NCBI GenBank assembly: GCA_964353185.1
Contig: CAYGUV010000023.1
Coordinates: forward strand, 1-16,774
Reading direction: 5' to 3'
Origin: GCA-2708415 sp964353185
Lineage (GTDB): Bacteria; Pseudomonadota; Alphaproteobacteria; Micavibrionales; Micavibrionaceae
DNA length: 16,774 nucleotides
In this document: positions 1 through 6,569 of the stretch, piece by piece
Numbering within the stretch: the first letter of the stretch is position 1
Layout of the letters: every line of letters starts with the position of its first letter
The notes under the pieces: generated by a model
What the model was told of the DNA's origin: nothing
What the model saw: the letters and a program-made list of their open reading frames with translations, nothing else
Database searches by the model: none
Program-made: the position numbers and the translations under genes

Positions 1-78
1 CGAGAAGAGTCGAACTTCCACGGGATTATCTCCCACAGCGACCTCAACGCTGCGCGTCTACCATTCCGCCACGGCCGC
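1..78 (-). tRNA. tRNA-Leu (anticodon GAG), 3' end cut by window edge
   Basis: Read on the minus strand, this begins with the acceptor 5' strand GCGGCCG at 78-72. A D-arm with GG in its loop follows. The anticodon stem CAGCG/CGCTG encloses the loop TTGAGGT, so the anticodon is GAG (rc of 43-45), which decodes CUC and CUU. A long class II variable arm (GGGA/TCCC) and a T-loop containing TTCGACTC come next. The long variable arm and the GAG anticodon identify leucine. The 3' acceptor strand and CCA lie outside the window. No convincing promoter with correct spacing was found in 79-266 on this strand. Confidence 0.95.
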
Positions 79-266
79 ATAAAAATAAGGTCTCATTTTG
101 TTATCAAATAAACCACGGCGGAGCAAGCCCGAAAGCACGCAAAACCAACTGAGACCAATTTTCTGGACATTCTTTATCCCGAAACATTTATAGTGCTTGG
201 CGGAACGCCTCTGGCTTGTTATCTTACGCCCATAATTACAACAAAAGTTCATAGAGGGCTCAGTGC

Positions 267-2645
267 ATGACAAAAAAAACATCAAGCAAATCAAACAAAA
301 CAGTGACAAAACAAGATAAGCTACGCGAAGCGGCCCTTGACTACCACAGAACTGGCCCTGGTAAGATTTCGATGAAACCAATCACACAGCTGGAAACACA
401 ACGTGATTTGGCGTTGGCTTATTCCCCCGGTGTGGCCGTTCCTTGTGAAGAAATTGCAAAAGACCCGCTTAAGGCGCTCGATTACACCTCACGCGGTAAT
501 ATTGTCGCTGTTATCTCTAATGGTACAGCTGTCCTTGGTTTGGGCGATATTGGCGCATTGGCGTCCAAGCCCGTAATGGAAGGAAAATGTGTTCTTTTCA
601 AAAAATTTGCTGATATCGATTCCTTTGATTTAGAAGTCAATGAAACAGACGTCGATAAATTTGTTGAGGCCATTGCGGTGCTTGAGCCTTCGTTTGGCGG
701 CATTAACCTCGAAGATATCAAGGCGCCAGAATGTTTTGAAATTGAACGCCGCCTTAAAGAGCGCATGAATATTCCCGTTTTCCATGATGACCAACATGGG
801 ACAGCTATTATTGTTTCTGCTGCCTTTACAAACTGGTTAGAGATTGCAGGACGCAAAATTACCGATGTGCGCCTTGTGGCCAATGGCGCGGGTGCATCTG
901 CTATGGCTTGTTTAAACTTACTTGTCGAAGTGGGTCTGCCGCGCGACAACATCACCGTTTGTGACCGTAATGGCGTTATTTACAAAGGCCGCACAGAAGG
1001 CATGGACCCTTACAAAGAAAAATACGCGAACGAAACCAATGCCCGCACATTAACAGATGCGCTCGAAGGCGCAGATGTATTCTTAGGCCTATCTGGCCCC
1101 AATATGGTGACGGCTGAAATGGCTGGCTCTATGGCTGATGCACCGCTAATCATGGCGCTTGCGAACCCAACACCAGAAATCATGCCTGATGAAGCGCACA
1201 AAGGCTCCCCCAATGCGATTGTCTGTACAGGACGCTCCGACTTCACCAACCAAGTGAACAATGTGCTTTGTTTCCCGTTCCTTTTCCGCGGCGCGTTAGA
1301 CGTTGGCGCAACCGCCATTAACGAAGAAATGAAACTGGCTTGCGTAAAGGCCATCGCCGCCCTCGCCCGTAAAGAAGTGCCGCCAGAAGTGGCCGCCATT
1401 TATCCTGGCGAAACAATGGAATTTGGCCCTGAATATATGATCCCAAAACCATTCGACCCGCGCCTTGGTGTTGAATTACCAATCGCCGTTGCCAAAGCCG
1501 CCATTGAAAGTGGTGTGGCCGCCCGCCCCATTAAGGATTGGGCCGCATACCGTGAAAAGTTACAACAATTCCACGTGCAGTCTAACCAAGTTATGCGCCC
1601 CGTCTTCGCAGAGGCACAGAAAAAACCACAACGCGTTGTTTATGCCGAAGGGGAAGAAGAACGCGTTCTTCGTGCCATTCAAATGGCCGTGGATGAAGGC
1701 ATTGCAAAACCAATTATTATTGGCCGTAAAAAGGTTGTTAAACACCGCATCTCTAGCCTTAATCTACGACTAGAAGAAGGAACAGATTACGAGCTTTGTG
1801 ATCCAGAAAATGATAAACGCTACAAAGAATATTGGATGGCGTATCAAGAAAAAATGCAGCGCAAAGGTGTGACGCCTTCTATGGCAAAAAACATCATTCG
1901 TACAAACCCAACCGCCATCGCAACAATCATGGTTGAACGCGGCGAAGCAGATGCAATGATCTGCGGAACAGTTGGCGACTACCAAGAACACTTATTCCAC
2001 ATCGTCGATGTCAATGGTTTGAAAGATGGTGTTGAAACTGCGGCCGCTTTACGTTTGCTCATCATTCCAAACAAAGGGAATTACTTTGTCTGTGATACCC
2101 ACGTAAACCCAAACCCTAGCGCGGAACAAATTGCTGAAATGACTTTATTGGCCGCCGAACGTGTGCGTCAATTTGGTATTGTGCCAAAGGTTGCATTGCT
2201 TTCTCACTCCAACTTCGGCTCGCACTTACGCGGTACGCCCTCCAAAATGCGTGAGGCTGTTGCCCTCATCAAATCACGCGATTCAAAACTTGAAATCGAT
2301 GGTGAAATGCATGCCGACACAGCGCTTAGCCCTAAAATTCGTGAAGATATTATGCCAGGCTCGTCTTTAACTGGTGAAGCAAACTTGCTAATTATGCCCA
2401 ATATCGAAGCCGCCAATATTTCCTTTAATATGCTGAAAATTTTAAGCGAAGGAATTCCTGTTGGCCCGCTTTTATTAGGCGTTGCAAAACCAGCACATAT
2501 TTTAACCCCCGCGGTCACCGCGCGCGGCATTTTAAATATGACGGCTGTTGCCTGTGTCGAGGCACGCAAAGAAGCAACAAAAAATACGGTAAAGAAATCA
2601 GCCAAAAAACCAACGGCTAAAGCCAAGAAGAAAAAGGCAGCATAG
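267..2645 (+). CDS. maeB: NADP-dependent malic enzyme, MaeB type (malic enzyme fused to phosphotransacetylase domain)
   Basis: Oxidative decarboxylation of malate to pyruvate with NADP reduction, in the cytoplasm. The 792 residues show the hybrid MaeB layout. The malic N-terminal domain contains AYSPGVAVPC (about 51-60, with the catalytic Tyr) and the ASKPVMEGK lysines (99-107). Metal-binding acidic residues are in LEDIKAPE (148-155) and FHDDQHGT (172-179). The nucleotide-binding fold has the glycine motif NGAGAS (206-211). From about residue 444 to 765 there is a phosphate acetyl/butyryltransferase-like domain, beginning near RVVYAEGEEERVLRA. In known MaeB proteins this domain is regulatory, sensing acetyl-CoA, rather than catalytic. 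The start is supported by GAGGG 8 bp upstream of the ATG. Both termini are lysine-rich: the first 18 residues, and an Ala/Lys tail over roughly the last 25. mgtE follows after 4 bp, so the two are probably cotranscribed. Confidence 0.95.
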   Translation: MTKKTSSKSNKTVTKQDKLREAALDYHRTGPGKISMKPITQLETQRDLALAYSPGVAVPCEEIAKDPLKALDYTSRGNIVAVISNGTAVLGLGDIGALASKPVMEGKCVLFKKFADIDSFDLEVNETDVDKFVEAIAVLEPSFGGINLEDIKAPECFEIERRLKERMNIPVFHDDQHGTAIIVSAAFTNWLEIAGRKITDVRLVANGAGASAMACLNLLVEVGLPRDNITVCDRNGVIYKGRTEGMDPYKEKYANETNARTLTDALEGADVFLGLSGPNMVTAEMAGSMADAPLIMALANPTPEIMPDEAHKGSPNAIVCTGRSDFTNQVNNVLCFPFLFRGALDVGATAINEEMKLACVKAIAALARKEVPPEVAAIYPGETMEFGPEYMIPKPFDPRLGVELPIAVAKAAIESGVAARPIKDWAAYREKLQQFHVQSNQVMRPVFAEAQKKPQRVVYAEGEEERVLRAIQMAVDEGIAKPIIIGRKKVVKHRISSLNLRLEEGTDYELCDPENDKRYKEYWMAYQEKMQRKGVTPSMAKNIIRTNPTAIATIMVERGEADAMICGTVGDYQEHLFHIVDVNGLKDGVETAAALRLLIIPNKGNYFVCDTHVNPNPSAEQIAEMTLLAAERVRQFGIVPKVALLSHSNFGSHLRGTPSKMREAVALIKSRDSKLEIDGEMHADTALSPKIREDIMPGSSLTGEANLLIMPNIEAANISFNMLKILSEGIPVGPLLLGVAKPAHILTPAVTARGILNMTAVACVEARKEATKNTVKKSAKKPTAKAKKKKAA

Positions 2646-2649
2646 CCAA

Positions 2650-4065
2650 ATGGCTGAAAAAGCAAAAATAGAAGATGTCGATAATATTAGTGAGGAATTC
2701 GAAGAAATCGCGGATAAGCAATCTATCGGCCTAAGCGATGAATCAATTCGTGAGATTACCGATGCCATTAATGATGATACCCTAGAGGACCCGTTTGAGG
2801 CGATTAATGAGTTAAGTGTTTCTGACACAGTTGACCTTCTTCATAAACTGCCCTCTGATGATCGTCAGGCGTTGTTGGACAACAAAAAAGTTGAAATTGA
2901 CCCTGTTGTTTTCTCCTATCTTGATGAAGATGTTCAACGCTCCATGCTTTCTAAAATGTCTGCCAAACAAGTGGCGGATATTTTATCAGAACTTGATTCT
3001 GATGATGCGCTTGAGCTTATTTCCAACCTTGATCCTGCTTTTCAAAAAGAGATTATTGTTAAACTCTCTGCCAAAACTCGTATCGCCATCGAAGAAGGGC
3101 TAACCTTCCCCGAAGATTCTGCAGGTCGTTTGATGCAACGTGAATATGTTGCGGTGCCTCAATTTTGGACAGTTGGAAAAGTGATTGATTATCTTCGCGC
3201 CGCCAGTGAAGAATTACCGAATGAATTTTATGACATCATCGTGATTGACCCGCTTTATCATGTGGTTGGTGAAATCCCACTTGATCGTATTGTCCGTTCG
3301 CGCCGTACCGAAAAAATTGAAAACCTCACTCTTGATGAACTCCACACCATTCCCGCGCATATGGACCAAGAAGAAGCGGCCATGATTTTCCGCCGTGAAA
3401 ACCTAAACTCTGCCCCCGTTGTCGATGCCGATAACCGCCTTATCGGGGTTATTACCTTTGACGACATCATCGACGTTATTGATGAAGAGGCCGAAGAAGA
3501 CATCATGAAATTGGCGGGGGTTGAAGGCTCTGACTTTTACCGCGCCATCTTTTCCACGACTAAAAGCCGTTTTAGATGGCTATTTTTAAACCTATTGACC
3601 GCCATTGCCGCGTCTATTGTCATTTCATTCTTTGATGCCACCATTGAACAAATTGTTGCCCTCGCCGTTCTCATGCCGATTGTCGCAAGCATGGGCGGAA
3701 ATGCAGGAACACAAGCGCTTACCGTTGCTGTGCGTGCGTTGGCAACAAAAGAACTCTCCGATACAAACACGTTACGCATCATTGGCAAAGAAACCATTGT
3801 TGGTTTTCTCAATGGGGCCTGCTTTGCCATTATCATGGGTGTTATTGCCGCCCTTTGGTTTGGGGATGACATGCTTGGTTTTGTTATTGGCGCGGCTATG
3901 GTGATTAATTTAATCTTTGCAGGGCTTTTTGGCGCGGCCATTCCAATCCTCTTAAACAAAATCGGCTCTGACCCTGCCCTGTCTTCAACCGTCCTTCTTA
4001 CCACAGTTACAGATATTGTTGGTTTTTGCGGGTTTCTGGGGCTGGCAAGTATCTTCCTTCTTTAA
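2650..4065 (+). CDS. mgtE: Magnesium transporter MgtE
   Basis: Mg2+ channel/transporter of the inner membrane. The 471 residues have the full MgtE architecture. An acidic N-terminal segment is followed by the helical MgtE_N domain (about 55-155, with repeated LPSDD/LDSDDALEL/LDPAF motifs). Two CBS domains follow (about 156-218 and 222-280); the second contains APVVDADNRLIGVITFDDI. A C-terminal membrane domain (about 309-471) has roughly five hydrophobic helices. Pore-family signatures are present: PIVASMGGNAGTQ (343-355), and an aspartate in TTVTDIVGF (D455) at the position expected to line the pore. In characterised MgtE proteins the N and CBS domains gate the pore in response to cytosolic Mg2+. 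The gene starts 4 bp after the maeB stop, with only a distant AAGG as Shine-Dalgarno. It is therefore likely translated from a maeB-mgtE transcript. Confidence 0.95.
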   Translation: MAEKAKIEDVDNISEEFEEIADKQSIGLSDESIREITDAINDDTLEDPFEAINELSVSDTVDLLHKLPSDDRQALLDNKKVEIDPVVFSYLDEDVQRSMLSKMSAKQVADILSELDSDDALELISNLDPAFQKEIIVKLSAKTRIAIEEGLTFPEDSAGRLMQREYVAVPQFWTVGKVIDYLRAASEELPNEFYDIIVIDPLYHVVGEIPLDRIVRSRRTEKIENLTLDELHTIPAHMDQEEAAMIFRRENLNSAPVVDADNRLIGVITFDDIIDVIDEEAEEDIMKLAGVEGSDFYRAIFSTTKSRFRWLFLNLLTAIAASIVISFFDATIEQIVALAVLMPIVASMGGNAGTQALTVAVRALATKELSDTNTLRIIGKETIVGFLNGACFAIIMGVIAALWFGDDMLGFVIGAAMVINLIFAGLFGAAIPILLNKIGSDPALSSTVLLTTVTDIVGFCGFLGLASIFLL

Positions 4066-4076
4066 AAGAAATACGA

Positions 4077-4082
4077 TATAAT
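4077..4082 (+). promoter_or_regulatory. Candidate -10 element for the GNAT acetyltransferase gene
   Basis: A perfect TATAAT lies 31 bp upstream of the ATG at 4114, in the short gap after mgtE. The sequence 16-18 bp upstream does not resemble TTGACA, so only half the promoter is supported. Confidence 0.3.
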
Positions 4083-4113
4083 CTGTTTCAAATAAACCAT
4101 TTAAGTATTCATT

Positions 4114-4647
4114 ATGTCCGCATCAAAACTCGTCCGCCCCGCCGAACAATATAAAGAAAGCTACCTCGAAGCTCTGGCGGAATATCACGCCGAAGGCCGC
4201 TATTTATATCAAGATATCGGCTTGCTCAACGCTGATTTCGATACATTTCTAAAGGCCATGCGTACCGAAAAAGGCTACCCCCATCAACCCTACCAAGATT
4301 GGGTCGAACCCGTGCCCGAAACCATCGTCTGGCTGGTTAAGGATAACAAATATATCGGCACTGTTGATATTCGCCACCGCCTAAATTGGCATCTTGAGAA
4401 ATGGGGTGGTCATGTGCATTTTAACATTCGCCCCTCTATGCGTGGTAAGGGGTTTGGCAGTAAAATCCTAATCAAGGCAATGCCCATCGTCAATTATATT
4501 GGCATTGATAAAGCCCTCATCACCGTTGCCCCCGATGACGCAGCCGCCATCCGCATTATTGAATCCTGTGGCGGTAAATTTGAGAATGAGCTACCCGCCA
4601 CCGAAAAATTCCCTGCAATGCGCCGCTATTGGCTTGACTGTACATAA
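4114..4647 (+). CDS. GNAT family N-acetyltransferase
   Basis: Predicted cytoplasmic acetyl-CoA-dependent N-acetyltransferase of 177 residues; the substrate is unknown. The GNAT core is visible. A beta-strand stretch, IVWLVKDNKYIGTVDIRHRL (71-90), is followed by HVHFNIRPSMRGKGFGSKIL (100-119). The latter holds the acetyl-CoA pyrophosphate-binding signature R-G-K-G-F-G. The usual late GNAT element appears as APDDAAAIRIIESCGGKFE (139-157). The overall pattern (RHRLN.HL...GGH....IRPS.RGKG) resembles the predicted acetyltransferase group COG3981, from memory. It has its own 48-bp upstream gap with a TATAAT, so it may be transcribed separately from mgtE. The next gene begins 41 bp downstream and has a very different codon style. 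Confidence 0.85.
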   Translation: MSASKLVRPAEQYKESYLEALAEYHAEGRYLYQDIGLLNADFDTFLKAMRTEKGYPHQPYQDWVEPVPETIVWLVKDNKYIGTVDIRHRLNWHLEKWGGHVHFNIRPSMRGKGFGSKILIKAMPIVNYIGIDKALITVAPDDAAAIRIIESCGGKFENELPATEKFPAMRRYWLDCT

Positions 4648-4660
4648 TAAATATTATACA
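4634..4660 (+). promoter_or_regulatory. Candidate promoter for the winged-helix gene pair
   Basis: TTGACT (4634-4639, inside the last codons of the acetyltransferase gene) is followed after 15 bp by TATACA (4655-4660). Nine of twelve consensus positions match, but the spacer is shorter than the optimal 17. An alternative -10, TATTAT at 4652-4657, would need a 12-bp spacer. The dyad at 4664-4681 lies immediately downstream. Confidence 0.3.
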
Positions 4661-4663
4661 TAA

Positions 4664-4681
4664 CCTTATATTAGAGTAAGG
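4664..4681 (+). promoter_or_regulatory. 18-bp dyad overlapping the ribosome binding site of the 4689 gene
   Basis: CCTTA (4664-4668) and TAAGG (4677-4681) are perfect inverted repeats separated by 8 bp. The right arm contains most of the Shine-Dalgarno AAGGA (4678-4682), which sits 6 bp before the ATG at 4689. The dyad could be an operator for an autoregulating winged-helix protein, or an RNA hairpin that hides the ribosome site. The stem is only 5 bp, so it may also be chance. Confidence 0.35.
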
Positions 4682-4688
4682 ATGTGTA

Positions 4689-5366
4689 ATGAGAACACAG
4701 ATAAATCAAACAGATGAAAACGTTTTATGCGTTATCAATGACCTCAGCGGCCAAGAAAACGCCCCTGTTATTGATATAAAAGCGATTACCAGAGCGTATA
4801 TAGAAAACTATCTCGAAATAAAAATCCGTCCAGCAACAATTAAAAAGGTCATCAGAAATTCTTTGTCCAGACTTGAAAAGCACCCCCGTTTGATCGAAAG
4901 AGAAGCAAAAACTTCTAGAAAAAAAAGCCCTGTCGCCTTTCGCTTAACATCCACAGGACGTGATGAAGTGGCACGCATTGAAATAGAAATAAACAGCCAA
5001 GAAACACCCCAATCCACAGACAAAAATATCCAAGGCGGTGGATCAGACCTAAAATTAAATTTCGATCCAGATTTTCGTCACATGGCCGTTTTAAAAATAA
5101 CAAAAGAATTTCAAAATTCAGCAACCGCAAATAATTCAATGCCAGACATAATCGATAGAGTGTTTAAAAGCGGCGTGGAAAGCATAGATCAAATTAAATC
5201 TTGCTTTCAACAATTATTAACCGCAGGCGCAATTGAAACAAAAAAAGAGACACCACATCGCGGAAGACAAATATGTATTCCCTTTAAAATAACCGCAATA
5301 GGGGAACAAATATTAGCGGCTCATTCCGCCAAATCCCCTGCTTCCAAACGCGGAAGACACCCATAA
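4689..5366 (+). CDS. Unrecognised protein with two winged-helix-like repeats
   Basis: I do not recognise the family. The 225 residues appear to hold two similar modules, about 9-97 and 128-212. Each starts with a hydrophobic helix (NVLCVINDLS; HMAVLKITKEF). Each then has a helical middle ending in L-x-x-L and I-E/I-x-K. A basic loop rich in R/K/G (TSRKKSP; PHRGRQ) comes next, and the module closes with F-x-[LI]-T-x-x-G followed by a short helix (FRLTSTG 84-90; FKITAIG 199-205). This is the pattern of winged-helix domains, with the basic loop as the wing. A cytoplasmic nucleic-acid-binding role is inferred; there is no signal peptide or membrane segment. The start has a strong AAGGA 6 bp upstream. 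Composition is AT-rich with frequent AGA arginine codons, unlike the flanking genes. A related gene follows after 28 bp. Confidence 0.7.
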   Translation: MRTQINQTDENVLCVINDLSGQENAPVIDIKAITRAYIENYLEIKIRPATIKKVIRNSLSRLEKHPRLIEREAKTSRKKSPVAFRLTSTGRDEVARIEIEINSQETPQSTDKNIQGGGSDLKLNFDPDFRHMAVLKITKEFQNSATANNSMPDIIDRVFKSGVESIDQIKSCFQQLLTAGAIETKKETPHRGRQICIPFKITAIGEQILAAHSAKSPASKRGRHP

Positions 5367-5394
5367 TCTTTTTAAAATACGGAGTTATAATGTT

Positions 5395-6492
5395 ATGAAT
5401 AAAACGATATCAGAATTATCAGAAGAAGATGTTTTTATCCTTGGGATCATATACCAATTATCTGGCAAAGGCCGTGAGAAAACCAAAGTAAAGGGAGTGC
5501 CTGGTATAGGCGGTTCAAAAACGACAATAGCGGCAATTGCACAAAAATATAAAGCAGCCCATCCTTCTGATAAGCGGCAGTTAGATTCTCTGAAAAGCTA
5601 TATAAATTTAAGATTAAAAAAACTTTTGGCACCCCATGCATATATAAAAATAGAAGATAGAGAAGCAGGCGTAGGAAACAACATCGCTACAAATTACAGA
5701 AATGAATATACAGTCACAGATGAGGGTGTAAAAAAATTAAAGGCGTTAACAGCCCCCCTCATCCAAGACAAAAAAAATCGTTCAAAACAAGACTCTATTA
5801 CACCGTTTGGATATAGCATGTTGCAAGCCATCGATAGCTTTAACCAAGACGATAATACTAAACCCATAAGCTTATCTACAACGATTGAACCTGATTATAG
5901 TGGTATTACTGCACGATACAGAACCTTAAACCCTCATGATATTAGAGATAGAGATGACATCGAAAAAGATGCTCGACTAGAATTAGATGCATTAAACAAG
6001 ACGTCATTCATAGAAAAAGAAATTTCACCGCGTAAAATGGGCAGACATAAAACCAACATTGGCGGCATTTTCCTTTTAACATCATCAGGTGAAGAAAAAT
6101 TAAATGAGCTTAGGAAACGTCCTCCTCAAAATGAGGCTTCATCATCCAAAGAATTAGAAAAACACATTAACGAAACATTTTCAAAAGATCTTTGTTTTGC
6201 ATTTTTAAAAGCAGTTGCCAGACCCAAACAACCAACAGAGAAAAGACATCATGTTACGAGAGCCTTGGCGGCCTTTCAAAAAGATAATACCATCAACGAT
6301 GTTCCTGATCGTCATGTTTTAAATCAAATTTTCGACGTCTTAGTAAGTAAGAACCTTATAGAAAAAGCAGACACAGAAAAACCTACAAGAGAAGACGTTT
6401 TCCAGATATCTGCATCAGGACAAGAAACATTAAAAGATCCAACTGCTTCTTTAACTGTCACAATTCAAGTTCAACAAAGAGCGAATGGTTAA
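5395..6492 (+). CDS. Unrecognised protein with three winged-helix-like repeats
   Basis: Family not recognised. The 365 residues look like three further copies of the module seen in the upstream gene: about 9-117, 134-238 and 258-347. Closing motifs are YTVTDEG (105-111), FLLTSSG (226-232) and FQISASG (336-342), each followed by a short K/L-rich helix. Each is preceded by a charged loop (REAGVGNNIATNYRNE; SPRKMGRHKTNIGG; TEKPTRED). Module 2 contains a long insert, and module 1 has a Gly-rich insert (KGVPGIGGSK). No membrane segment or catalytic motif is evident. The gene lies 28 bp after the upstream one and shares its AT-rich, AGA-using codon style, so the two are likely one transcript and a partner pair. 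GGAG lies 10 bp before the ATG, with a two-codon ATG-TTA-TGA in between. DNA binding or complex scaffolding is inferred only. Confidence 0.7.
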   Translation: MNKTISELSEEDVFILGIIYQLSGKGREKTKVKGVPGIGGSKTTIAAIAQKYKAAHPSDKRQLDSLKSYINLRLKKLLAPHAYIKIEDREAGVGNNIATNYRNEYTVTDEGVKKLKALTAPLIQDKKNRSKQDSITPFGYSMLQAIDSFNQDDNTKPISLSTTIEPDYSGITARYRTLNPHDIRDRDDIEKDARLELDALNKTSFIEKEISPRKMGRHKTNIGGIFLLTSSGEEKLNELRKRPPQNEASSSKELEKHINETFSKDLCFAFLKAVARPKQPTEKRHHVTRALAAFQKDNTINDVPDRHVLNQIFDVLVSKNLIEKADTEKPTREDVFQISASGQETLKDPTASLTVTIQVQQRANG

Positions 6493-6569
6493 ACCATTTA
6501 AACTAGACATTTGCGCCCCAATCCCTTACACCTATTTCACTTCAAAAATTTGTGACGGATACAAAAACT

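Noticed and set aside
79..266. TTGATA ... TTTTAT as a promoter for the tRNA-Leu gene
   Set aside because: The -10 would abut the tRNA 5' end, so transcription would start inside the tRNA. The rest of this 188-bp gap shows nothing firm. A weak plus-strand TTGGCG/TATCTT pair at 197-225 might serve maeB.
482..1399. Long minus-strand open frames of 157 and 129 codons opposite maeB
   Set aside because: They mirror the codon structure of a certain gene, have serine/arginine-rich low-quality translations, and show no ribosome sites or recognisable domains.
3537..4004. 155-codon minus-strand open frame opposite mgtE
   Set aside because: It lies wholly within the conserved membrane domain of mgtE on the other strand, and its translation looks like an antisense shadow.
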